This document shows positions 1 to 10,154 of a stretch of 64,000 nucleotides of DNA, one piece after another; position 1 is the stretch's first letter, and each line of letters opens with the position of its first letter. Source of the DNA: Batrachochytrium dendrobatidis JAM81 (lineage: Eukaryota; Chytridiomycota; Chytridiomycetes; Rhizophydiales); assembly GCF_000203795.2 (NCBI RefSeq), contig NW_006281117.1, positions 193,501-257,500 on the forward strand, written 5' to 3'. The notes beneath the pieces are model-generated. The model worked only from the letters and a program-made list of their open reading frames with translations. It ran no database searches and was not told where the DNA came from. Made by a program: the position numbers and the translations under genes.

Positions 1-42
1 ATGGCTTGTTCCAACTTTACTTTGTAATATTAAATCAGCAAC

Positions 43-927
43 ATGTTTGTTTCAAATGCCATATTACTTTTGAGTATTGCATGCACAGTCTCTGCTAGCT
101 GGCAACGTCGAGTTTATTACACGGACAACAGTTGTAAAGCCAACTTTGGTTATGGTGTTCAGGTTTGGGTACCTAATGCACCTTGCTCGTCACCCGCATC
201 AGTGACCACGTCTTGCGAAATCAAATCCACTGACAGTCGAGCTCTTTCATCCGAAGGCACAGCCTGCGATAATCAACCTGCAACAGACAATGCTTACGTT
301 CCATCCTCTTCTGATGCTGCGCTCGTTCCTGGTGCCAATTATCTAAGTGTCAATGTATACAACAATGCTCCAAATCAGCAGCCTTGTTTCTTTGATCCAA
401 CTGTACAAGTAGAACAAACTACTTATGCTGCTGATGGGAAATGCTATGCATTCGAGAGTGGATATTACTTTAAAGCTTCTTGTTCTGGTACAAGTGGACA
501 AGTCCAGTTTTGCAAGTATGAAGGAGTCGAATTCAAAGCATAGTTGGCATGTCAAACAATAAGCTTTCATTACTAATATCTGATTGTTTCTAGTGACGCT
601 GAATGCAAGGACTGCAAGCCTGGCGGTCCTTCGTTTGATAGCGGATCTTGCCAAGTGGGAACTGGTCTTCCCACTCGAATGATATGCTCTGGATCAAATA
701 CTAGCAATCCACTTACACCTGTCAATACTACTGCTGCTGCTCCCTCTTCTGCTGCTGCTGCTACAGGTGCTGCCACGGCTGCTGCTGGCGCGACTGTCTC
801 CCCAGCCAGTTCTACTCATGCTGCTAGTGCTAAATCTGCTGCTACTGAATCTCAGGCTCAGCTTTATCTCACTGCCATCTTGACTTCTGGCTCTCTTTTG
901 GCTGCTCTCTATGCATCCCTAGTCTAG
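43..927 (+). CDS. Secreted, probably GPI-anchored cysteine-containing surface protein
   Basis: Two exons, 43-515 and 594-927; the 78-nt intron has a GTATGA donor and TAG acceptor, and splicing replaces an in-frame stop at 541 (268 aa). Residues 1-18 form a signal peptide (hydrophobic core ILLLSIACTVSA). The mature part carries many cysteines, including the spliced stretch FCNDAECKDCKPGG. The C-terminal third is Ala/Ser/Thr-rich and ends in a hydrophobic tail (LYLTAILTSGSLLAALYASLV region), the layout of a GPI-anchored wall or membrane protein. No family was recognised; expanded secreted Cys proteins of this kind are common in chytrids (general knowledge). The gene stands alone, with A-rich polyadenylation-like sequence after the stop (AATAAA near 980). 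The exon structure is well supported; the function is unknown. Confidence 0.75.
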
Positions 928-1102
928 TACTCTCTTACTCGACTCAATCCTGTCTGCATTCTTAATGCAATTCTTTAACAATAAACAAAATACTTTGTAG
1001 CTTCTTGTTTGATACTGCATATGCTTTGAAATAAACTCAATCCTTACAAATTAACAATTGAATTGAATTGTAATAATTCATTTCACAACTCGTAACACAT
1101 GT

Positions 1103-1184
1103 GGTCGTTTGGCCGAGTGGTCTAAGGCGCCGGATTCAAGTCCCGGTCTCGAAAGAGGCACGAGTTCGAACCTCGTAGCGATCA
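1103..1184 (+). tRNA. trnL-CAA: tRNA-Leu (anticodon CAA)
   Basis: Type II tRNA of 82 nt. The acceptor stem GGTCGTT pairs with AGCGATC (two G-U pairs), followed by discriminator A and a T-run terminator. The D arm is GGCCGAGTGGTCTAAGGC. The anticodon loop TTCAAGT holds CAA at 1137-1139. A long variable arm (TCTC-GAAA-GAGG) precedes a perfect T arm (ACGAG-TTCGAAC-CTCGT). The innermost anticodon-stem pair (A1134 with C at 1142) is a mismatch. No intron is seen. Confidence 0.93.
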
Positions 1185-1314
1185 TTTTTGCTTTTGATTC
1201 AAATTTAGACATTTTTAAACTTGCATTCTTTTATAACTCGAAATATCATATTTGCACATCAAAAATCCATTTATTTCAAGTACTAGATTTAAAGTAATCT
1301 ACTAAAATCAACAT

Positions 1315-4300
1315 TCACATATTCGATGCTTTAAAGTGTTCCAGAGCCATAGAACGAATCACAGTCGCATTAGCAATACCAGTGGCCTCGACTAAATCAC
1401 TAAACACAGAATCTTTGTTTTGTAACAGAACATGAGGTGCATCAAACTCGGCAACCGTGCCTTGATCAAGAACAAGAACACGATCAAACGCGGCAATCGT
1501 GTTCAATCGATGTGCTACACTAAATACCGTAGTGTCGCTAAAGTGTGTTTGGATTAAATCCTGAATCCGTCTGTCAGTCGATGCATCAACAGCTGCTGTT
1601 GCTTCGTCCATCACAAGTACCTTTGGACTGGCTAATATGGCTTTGCAGAGGCATATCAGCTGTCGTTGACCAGCAGATAGATTCGTGCCGTTTTCTGAAA
1701 TCGTCGAGTCAAGCTTATTCGTCAAAGATGAAATATAAGTATTGAGACCAACTGTTTCCAAAGCACGCCATATCTCCTCATCAGTGTATTCAGATCGCAC
1801 ATCAAGGTTACTGCGAAATGTACCACTAAACAAAATCGGTTCTTGTGGAATAATCTGAAGACTCGATCGCAACGTTTTTAACCCCAACGTGGAAATATCA
1901 ATCCCATCAATCTCAATAGAACCAGATTGTGCTTCAATGATTCTAAATAGTGATGCCATAAGTGTTGATTTGCCTGATCCAGTGCGACCAACAACGCCCA
2001 CTTTTTCACCAGGTTTGAGAAACAACGATATTTCCTTGATAACAGGATGATCGGGCCTACTTTCATATGCAAGTCTCAATTTTTTAATTTCAATTGCACC
2101 CTTTGTTGGCCACGTCTTGGGTTTAGGATCTGTTGGAAGAGTACCTTCTGCCTCGGATTTCAATTCGTATGAGTAGTGATCTAATCGCTCCACGGCATTA
2201 AACATGGCCTCTGTTTTTCCCCATGCTGTCATGAGCATGTTTAGCGAGTCGCTGAGTCCCATCGATGCTACAAGTGAAACTCCAAGTGTTGTCGAGGTAG
2301 AACCACCGACACGCAATGTAGCCAACAGAACAAGCACAAACGTTACTGATGCCGCCAAAAGCTCAAGACAAAGTGCTAGCCAATTGCGAGCACCCTCAAA
2401 ATACATATTCGAAACGCTACACTGATCCATATTTAGTCTCTGTTGATGGATAAATGAATCTTGCATGCAATAGGCTTGGATGGTTGCAATCCCTGTCAAT
2501 GTTTCGGAAATATGAGCATTGAGTGGAGATCGCATAATAGCCACGAGTCGCTGAAGCTCTCTGTACGACGATTGAAAAAAGCGAAACAGTATAACAACAA
2601 GCACTGCTAGACAAGCAAATTGTGCAAGCAGGATAAAGGATGACGTGGCAATTACAATCACTCCTGCAATGACATAAATCATAAAATTCACTGCAGCTAA
2701 TAGTGCTTCCGGCATTTTAAGATCAATCAATTCTATATCACCAGATAAGCGATTCAAAATGCGTCCAATCGGCTGGGTATCAAAAAATCCCATTGTCGTG
2801 CGCATAAGTCCATCCAAAGCAGTATGGTGAATGAAGACACTTGCTCGTTTTCCAGCAAGTAATACTAGCGTTGTCATGGCAATACTGGAAAGTGCTGATA
2901 AACTGCCAAGTAAGATATACATGCGAATGTATTCCTGGCTCGACAAACCAAGTGTATCTTCTGCCCACCAACCAAGTGCCAAATGAGTGCAAATCACCGA
3001 TATGGTAGCAATTAAAACTACAATAGATAGTGACGCGACGTATGGAATACCACCACAGAAATTCATGTACGATTTTAATGTAGATAGCTTGATACGTCCC
3101 TGAAAATACCAATCATTAAATAAATTAGTCTTGTCAATCATAAACCAATATCCCAACTAAAAAAACTTACTACTATGCGTTCTTCCTGGGACGGGCTATC
3201 CTGCTTTTCAGTCATGGCAGTTTTAGTTTCAGCCATTTCTTCCACGACAATATCGGTCTCATTATCCAAATCAGATGTGTCAACGTGATGATTGGACATG
3301 ATGTGCGAGAGATGGCTACTTGGACTTGCAATAAGATCACTATACGTTCCAGTTTCAACGACACTGCCTTTGTCCATGACAACAATCATGTCCATTTTGG
3401 GCAACAGATGGAGTTGATGAGTCACCAAGACAACAGTCTTGTTTTTCAATACTCCACAAATAGCATTGTCAAACACTTTCTTGCCAACATGTGCATCGAG
3501 AGCTGCAAGCGGATCATCCAGTAAATAAATATCAGCATCGTGTGCTATCGCCCGTGCAAGAGCAATACGTGCTCGCTGACCACCAGATAGATTTATCCCC
3601 TTTTCTCCAATTTGGGTTCCTAAACCAAATTCCATACCCTTCAGATCAAGCTCAAGACACGATGCAGAAAGCGCCATGGGAATATTGGCACGAGCCGATT
3701 CTTTGTTGAACAAAATGTTGTCCTCGATCGTACCAGTGATAATCCAAGGTTCTTGTGAACAGTATGAAATAGACCCATAAATATTTGCTTGGCCAGATAC
3801 TTTGCACATGTCACTAATCAAAGCAGATAGCATCGAGCTTTTTCCACTACCAACGGCACCAACAACTGCTACCAAGCATTTTTGCGGGATATCAAGCGTA
3901 GTGGAATGGATCCGAAACGGTTTATCTATGAGTGATACAGTCGAATTGTCCAAATTCAAACTAGACTTTTTGAGTAGCATTTTGAATTTCTTGGAATTGT
4001 TTTTGTTCTTGGCTGATTGGTTTGATTCTCTAGCCGATTCCCAAATAAATTCAGCCGCTTCAAGTTTAATAGCAGTTGTACTATTTTCAGGTTGAGACTT
4101 GTGAACCTGTGATACTTCAGATTCTAAAACTTCAGATGAAATTAAATATGGGGCCATGCGTTGATAACTGACACCTGCTTGTGCAGCAGCACTGTGGCAT
4201 TCACAATAAAAGCAATATTGTGAGTATTAAAATACATGGGTGACAGTAGGATCTAAAACACGGTACAACTTACGCAAAAATCAAAGTAACTTCGTTCATG

Positions 4301-5881
4301 GGTTTCAACAGCATGTTAAAAATACCAAGCGCAGAAAATGGAACATAGCTATGCATGTCACCACCAAGAGTAGCATACACGGCAAAAGCAACACCAGGAA
4401 CAAACACCTCCTGTATCTGCAGCAAGCTAGTAATGAAAATGATCGATACACTAAACAGCTGTAATGACTTGGTTTGCAAATCACGCCAATAACGGATATG
4501 CTGTCTAAAAATTTCCTCCAGTGCACCGTACTTGATGACACGAATGCCGCCAAGAAACTCGCGTGAGATTGTAATGCGATGATCAAAAGTTTTGAGATAT
4601 CCATTGACAGCCTTGGACATTGCCCCTCCCAAGCCCATCTGGAAAAGGGTAAAGAGAATGTAAATGCCTGCCGCTGACCATACAGCGCGTCCAATCAATT
4701 GCGACAGCAAGTACATGGATATGACAATGTGCAGTGGAACCGACCACATTTGATTAATGGTGACAGACAAAAAGACGGACAGTGAGCGAACATCCACATT
4801 GATCATAGTCAAAATCTTTCCTTCAGAGAATATCTGCCGAGATTTGGGTGATAAACGCAGTGCTTTTTCATAAACCGCTCCAGTAAGAAGCGATGTTACA
4901 CGAATAGCAAGATCTACCTCGAGAGAGGTACGAGTACTATTAAGCAAAGCGATTACAAGTAAAATAGCCAAAAATGCAAATGAAATGGCCAAACCCGATC
5001 CAAGTAGCAACGACGGATCGTCTGGATTGCTGATAAATTTAAGTACCTAAACCCCAGAAATGATGATATACGCCAAAAAATTAGACCAGTGTAAAGTATT
5101 TACCGCCATAACCCAAGCAGCTATTTAATATACTGGGTATATGGAAAGTTAAAATACATATTTGCCAATACTCAAAATATGCAATATACTATTACAATTA
5201 TGAAACATCAATCCATATTACACATGCCTGTGGTAGTACAATGTAGGGGAGACCTAGATTAATGATAATCGAAGCCAATCTCAATATCGCCAGAAATAAC
5301 CTATCAAAGCAAAATTCAAAATAGATGGAAATGGTTAGCGTTTCTGCAGCCGTATTCACATAAAATAAAACACTAATGGATGCCAAAATGGATAGTGAAC
5401 CGCCAATTTTGTTCATTAATACAGAAAATTGTTCCGTTTACGTAAATGTGGCTATAATTGGACAAAGGCAACGTAAAAAAGTATATGCGCTTACATGGTA
5501 GGATAATAAATCGCAAAAAGAGTAAGCGATAGATTAGGACATTTATAATCTTTTGGGTTACGAGCATGTTTTGAAAAGTCATCCCAAAACCGAGCAAATG
5601 ACGCAGCAACAGTCACTGATTGTTCGCTTGTACTAATTAGTCCTAGGTCCTATTGGTACATTAAATTGAAATCAAGTCATGTTATCAAGGCAGTTCAACG
5701 AGTCGAAAATGTTTCAATTTAGATTTGGTCAACGCTAAATTCAAGATACAGGCAGACAGTGTGTCAATACAGAACTTGCCTGCTGCTCAAGTGGTTTTTT
5801 AGATCCAATTCGAATAATTGGAGTTATCCATGAAAGTGTCGGATAGCTCCACACATTGCGTGAAAGTCGATGGTCAACCAT
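1315..5881 (-). CDS. ABC transporter, ABCC (MRP) family, short form without TMD0
   Basis: Six exons on the minus strand: 5881-5780, 5649-5495, 5300-5228, 5046-4274, 4191-3171, 3099-1315 (1302 aa). The start gives MVDHRLSRNVWSYPTLSW, the conserved ABCC N-terminal elbow, so the TMD0 of long MRPs is absent. Order: TMD1, NBD1 (Walker A GAVGSGKSS at about 479, signature LSGGQ, Walker B IYLLDDP), TMD2, NBD2 (Walker A GRTGSGKST at about 1079, signature LSAGQ, Walker B VLVMDEA). NBD1 has Asp after Walker B where NBD2 has Glu, the usual ABCC asymmetry of one degenerate and one competent site. It should be an ATP-driven exporter of amphipathic anions or conjugates in the plasma or vacuolar membrane; the substrate cannot be read from sequence. 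Introns 1 and 3 are GC-AG type. Intron 2 contains a small inverted-repeat relic. Exon 3 is the least certain. Confidence 0.88.
5347..5454. mobile_element. MITE copy H (short relic, inside ABC transporter intron 2)
   Basis: The left end CAGCCGTATTCACATAAAAT and the right end, which includes TTTACGTAAATGTGGCT, are inverted copies of the terminal repeat shared by the other elements in this window, about 108 bp apart. The interior is short and AT-rich. It lies wholly within intron 2 (5301-5494) of the ABC transporter. Confidence 0.6.
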
Positions 5882-6209
5882 TTTTTTTAACAGGCCGATG
5901 GAACAGATTACAACCAAAAAACTAAAGTAGCTCAGATAACGGCCAAGACCAAGCCTTTTATGAGGTTTGAATCGAAAATAAAATTATGCGGCCTGTTGGC
6001 TAGGCAGTCCTTTGACAAACCAATGCAGGGTTGGGCTTTGTCATTCGAGTCGAATGACTTGATACCGCTTTTATATTGCCATTTATTTGATGCTTTTTCA
6101 ACAGCTAATATTTGTGCAAGATTACAACAGGAATCGTTTCCAGTTCATAACAGATGTATTGGAACACAATTATACACAAGATTCCAGCTGACTGTTATCT
6201 CTATTCTCA
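5882..6209. other. Intergenic, upstream of ABC transporter
   Basis: No gene or RNA is recognised here. It contains the presumed promoter of the minus-strand ABC transporter; an A-run lies immediately before its start codon. Short open frames lack any family features. Confidence 0.5.
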
Positions 6210-6611
6210 CGGCCGTATCCATGTAAAGTGGAGCCCAAATAAGGGTGTCTAGTAAACAGCCAACCCACACCAAATGTATTAGGCAATGGTGTCTTGAACT
6301 TTTCGACAAAGCTCTGGTTTTTCGTGTTCGGTTTTGTAAACAATCGGATATTCAAAGCATTCACATCATGGTTTCAATAGATTCCATATCAACAATCGAG
6401 CCCGATATATGGGTTGCAATGAGTCTGGTGATTGTGCAGTGCACTGCTATGCCAAACAGTGTTCATGTTTACAAAATCAAACTAGTTTTGAACAATATTG
6501 TCGCTGCTAGAGTCGATTTCTAGCAAAAAAGCACAATGAATATTTAACCACTCTTTCAAAGCAGTGAAAACTCGCTACAAGACTGTGATTCATGTCACGT
6601 GAATACAGCTG
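6210..6611. mobile_element. MITE copy A
   Basis: About 400 bp bounded by CGGCCGTATCCATGTAAAG on the left and the inverted form CACGTGAATACAGCTG on the right, followed by TA. The subterminal motif AATAAGGGTGT matches copies B, C and F. No transposase-like frame is present, so it is a non-autonomous element. Confidence 0.75.
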
Positions 6612-6909
6612 TAGTTTGACGCATTCAAACTTGGCCAAGCTCGACCAGTATATGGTTTTAAACGACAGTATAATGAAAGATGCACTGCAACTATTCTATA
6701 GATGGCATGTTGGCAAAAACAATCATGGCAATGACTTGTTTTTACACAAAAAATCATCTGTATAGCATACCCTGAATGCAGCTGTAATGCTCAAGGGTCT
6801 TTTTTAGATACATGCTGCCAAGGTAAGAGCAAAGCTGCATTTATTGTCTTCAGCCATAACCCATAGAAATTGCAATATACATGAATGCGCCGTAACTTAT
6901 AGGTCATTA

Positions 6910-7341
6910 CGGCCGTATTCATGTAAATAGAACACGAAATAAGGGTGTTTAATAAGTAGTCAGTCTCAATAGAATCATGATTCATATTAAATCTACTGGA
7001 CAAAGTTTAGCTGGTTTTCACCTTTGCGTATTTTATAAGCAACTGAGTGGATGTTTGCATTGCAGTTTCAATAAACCACATCAACAACCGAGTCTAATAT
7101 CTGGGTTACAATGGATGAATATGACGATCGTACAATGCATGGATATGCCATACGAAAATAGTATGTTTAAAACTATAGTTTGATTATGCGAATATCATAT
7201 GATGGACCTGTGCTTGGAACAATAGTTGGGGTGTCTATTAAAGCCAATACAGTAGCAAAATGCAGCGAATGTTATCTATCCTAGAGCAAATGAAAACCAA
7301 TATAAATGCAGAGCGTGTTCCATTTTACGTGAATACGGTTG
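6910..7341. mobile_element. MITE copy B (full-length, inverted partner of copy C)
   Basis: 432 bp flanked by TA on both sides (6908-6909 and 7342-7343). The terminal inverted repeats are CGGCCGTATTCATGTAAAT and, on the other strand, CAACCGTATTCACGTAAAAT. The interior is almost identical to the reverse complement of 8325-8774, including the stretches around 6975-7180. It has no coding capacity beyond chance open frames. The TA target site suggests mobilisation by a Tc1/mariner-type transposase encoded elsewhere (inference). Confidence 0.88.
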
Positions 7342-7780
7342 TAAATGCCGCTTAGCTACACATGTGCCCAATGACTTGATTTGGATATTCTGGTGGCTTG
7401 ATCAGGCCAAATGAAACGAATTCATTACATATCGAGTTTGTTGTGTATGGCTTGTTAGCTTAGTTTCACCTTTAGAAATCACCGCAGTTGGAATGTGATT
7501 TTGAGCATCCTTGAATAAACTGCAATGCAATATTGAGTATGTAGACTACTGAAAATAACCAAAAGTGACCTAAACCCAATTGACTATTATGCAGCTCGGA
7601 TGTATTTTGCCGGAATTCAAGTCTCTTTATTGGCTGTCCCTTAAATATTCTTAGTTGGGCTGGGGATCAAGAGTTTCAAGTAACCATTTGAGGCTTGAGT
7701 GGCAGTGTCGTGCTTTTTATTTCTCATGGCAACCAGATATCATAATTCAAATACTCGAGTCAGTTTGTCAAATCCTATAA

Positions 7781-7787
7781 TATAAAT
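7781..7787 (+). promoter_or_regulatory. Possible TATA element of the chitin deacetylase gene
   Basis: TATAAAT about 105 bp upstream of the ATG at 7893, in a generally AT-rich stretch. Position and sequence are the only support. Confidence 0.35.
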
Positions 7788-7892
7788 ACTGGCTTTGATT
7801 TCCGATAAATCGACGATTCCCAGTTTTTTTGCAAACTTGCTTGCGTAACCGGCTTTATTCACCTAGACATTTTTACTTTTTAGTCATTCAAC

Positions 7893-9680
7893 ATGACCTA
7901 CTTTTTGCTAATTGCCACGGCCATTCTTGGATTCGCCACTCAGTCTACGGTCGCTGCTGTGCCTGATGCTACCAAGTATCCATACAAATTTGATCCTGCT
8001 CCTGTCGATCCAAGCTGGAGTGCTCATTTCCTTACAGGAAACATACCAAACATTCCTCTCGCCACTGGTCCTGTTGTTACTCCTGATTTCTCAAAAGAAA
8101 TTACTCGATGTGTAAACGACAATGACTGGGGATTGACCTTTGACGATGGTCCAACGTGAGTTGTTTCAAAATTTGATTTCAATGTTTAATGATTCTTATA
8201 GTAGCACCATTCATATATGCGCTTGATTGTCAAATAATTGGTTGCATTTCGTTCATGCCACGAATTTGTACTCTACATTGTGTTTATTTGATTGGTACCT
8301 TGCGGTAACTCGGATGCATTATTACATCCGTGTTCATGTAAAATGGAACACGCTCTGTATTTGTCTTGCATTGACTGCTTATATTTTGCTTTGGAATAAG
8401 CAGTGGTTGAATATTCGCTGCATTTTGCTACTGTATTGGCTTTAATAGACACCCCAACTATTGTTCCAAGCACAGTGTCCATCATATGATATTCGCATAA
8501 TCAAACTATAATTTTAAACATACTATTTTCGTATGGCATATCCATGCATTGTACGATCATCATATTCATCCATTGTAACTCAGATATTAGACTCGGTTGT
8601 TGATGTGGTTTATTGAAACTGCAATGCAAACATCCATTCAGTTGCTTATAAAATGCGCAGAGGTGAAAACCAACTAAACTTTGTCCAGTAGATTTAATAT
8701 GAATCATGATTCTATTGAGACTGACTACTTATTAAACACCCTTATTTCGTGTTCTATTTACATGAATACGGCCGTAAGCCACTTTTTGCACCTAAACCCT
8801 AAACTGACCGTTTTATTTGAATAGCAACAACACTCAAATCGTCCTTGACGCTTTAAAGGCTTCTGGAATTAAAGCAACCTTTTTCGTTATTGGCTCTCGT
8901 GTCCTTGATGGATATCAATGGCTCAAGGCTGCTCACGATGATGGTCACGAAATTGGCATTCACACCTGGTCCCACCGTGCACTGACCACTCTTACAAACG
9001 AGCAAGTTGTCGCCGAGTTGATATGGGCTGCTGCCATTATCAAAGAAGTTATTGGTGTTACTCCCCGATACTTCCGTCCTCCTTGTAAGAATATGTTGTT
9101 TTTGGTATACATTATGAATGTGCTAGTTTATGCAACAGAATATTCAATATTATTATTGCTTCAATACAAATCATGATAAATAGATGACTCCATGGACGAT
9201 CGTGTTCGCGCCATTGTCAAAAACATGAATCTGACTGTTGTTGAATGGTCATATGCCACTGGTGATACTAACGGTGTCACAGATGTAGCCCAGCTTATTG
9301 CTGCCCGTGCTCAAAGCCCAACAAAAAGTGGAACCATTTCTCTTATGCACGATTTTGCTTACCCTTATGCTATTCAAGCTCCTGCAGCCATTTCCGCTCT
9401 TCAACAGTCGAGTGTAACTCCCAAACTACTTTCCGGTTGTCTCCAGGTTCAGGCAGTTTACAACGAGGCATTGTGGATGAATATTTCCCCACCAGTTTCT
9501 CGAAACGGATCTCAGACAGGTGCCAAGCCTCAAACAACTGGACCCAGTTCAAACTCGAGCTCATCTTCAAACTCATCTTCTGCTAGCAAGATCCAACTTC
9601 AATCTGCTTTTGCATCCACTATTTTCGTTGTTTCTCTGAGTACTATTGCAATTGTCTTTGGTACTGCTATCCTTATGTAA
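7893..9680 (+). CDS. Chitin deacetylase (NodB/CE4 polysaccharide deacetylase), GPI-type
   Basis: Three exons: 7893-8155, 8825-9084, 9184-9680 (339 aa). It has an N-terminal signal peptide (about 1-22). The NodB domain shows motif 1 TFDDGP (82-87, split by intron 1; catalytic-base and metal Asp), motif 2 HTWSH (metal His pair), motif 3 RPPY (restored by splicing intron 2) and motif 5 LMHD. A Ser/Asn-rich linker and hydrophobic C-terminal tail predict GPI anchoring at the cell surface. It would remove acetyl groups from chitin to give chitosan in the fungal wall. Intron 1 is 669 bp, far longer than the other introns here, because it contains a 450-bp MITE. Further MITEs lie upstream and just after the stop. 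The family call is secure; physiological role (wall maturation, zoospore encystment) is inference. Confidence 0.93.
8325..8774. mobile_element. MITE copy C (inside chitin deacetylase intron 1)
   Basis: 450 bp with TA on both flanks (8323-8324 and 8775-8776). The right end CATGAATACGGCCG is the inverse of copy B's left end, and nearly all of its length aligns with the reverse complement of 6910-7341 with scattered substitutions and small indels. It accounts for two-thirds of the host intron (8156-8824), leaving the splice sites intact. Confidence 0.88.
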
Positions 9681-9701
9681 TCGTTTTATCCTTTTGATTT
9701 C

Positions 9702-10084
9702 ACAGCTGTATTCGCGTAAAATAGAACATTTTTGTACTCATGCATGAACTGCCTTTATTTTGCTTTGAAATAAACAATGGTTAAATATTCATTGTGCTTT
9801 TCTACTAGATATTGATTTGATAGACACTCTTGATTCTTGTGTATTTGGAATTACTCGACCATTTTTTAATTCTCGGCACAACTTGAGAATGGACAATATA
9901 AACTATATTCGTGATATTGCTCATTGTTGAACGATTGACAGATTGTGTTTAACCAGTGAGTTGTAACCTTGAGCATTCGTTCATGATACAATATTGTCCA
10001 GTAAATCGACATCAATCAAACACGAAACCGACTTTTTATTATACACTCTTATTTAGTGTTTCATTTTACGTGAATATAACGGTA
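9702..10084. mobile_element. MITE copy D, just downstream of chitin deacetylase
   Basis: The left end CAGCTGTATTCGCGTAAAAT starts about 22 bp after the chitin deacetylase stop; the right end is TTTTACGTGAATATAACGGT. The interior shares TTTGCTTTGAAATAA and the GTCCAGTAAAT region with other copies. It occupies nearly all of the 474-bp gap to the next gene and may supply the 3' UTR. Confidence 0.75.
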
Positions 10085-10154
10085 TGTAACAATTGCCAGA
10101 TATAGCATCTATTAGTGTCATGACGTAAACTATGCTTCAGCGGCGCAAGTACTA

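Noticed and set aside
5103..5119. 17-nt micro-exon in the ABC transporter
   Set aside because: Splicing exon 3 (ending IVLPQ) straight to VLKFISNPDDPS with a GC-AG intron gives the better family match and correct phase.
5960..7183. Several 70-90 codon open frames between the ABC transporter and chitin deacetylase
   Set aside because: They fall in or across the repeat elements; the reverse copy at 8501-8707 has the same frame, showing it is repeat sequence and not a gene.
8227..8707. Short open frames inside chitin deacetylase intron 1
   Set aside because: They belong to MITE copy C and have no start context, domain or conservation beyond the repeat.
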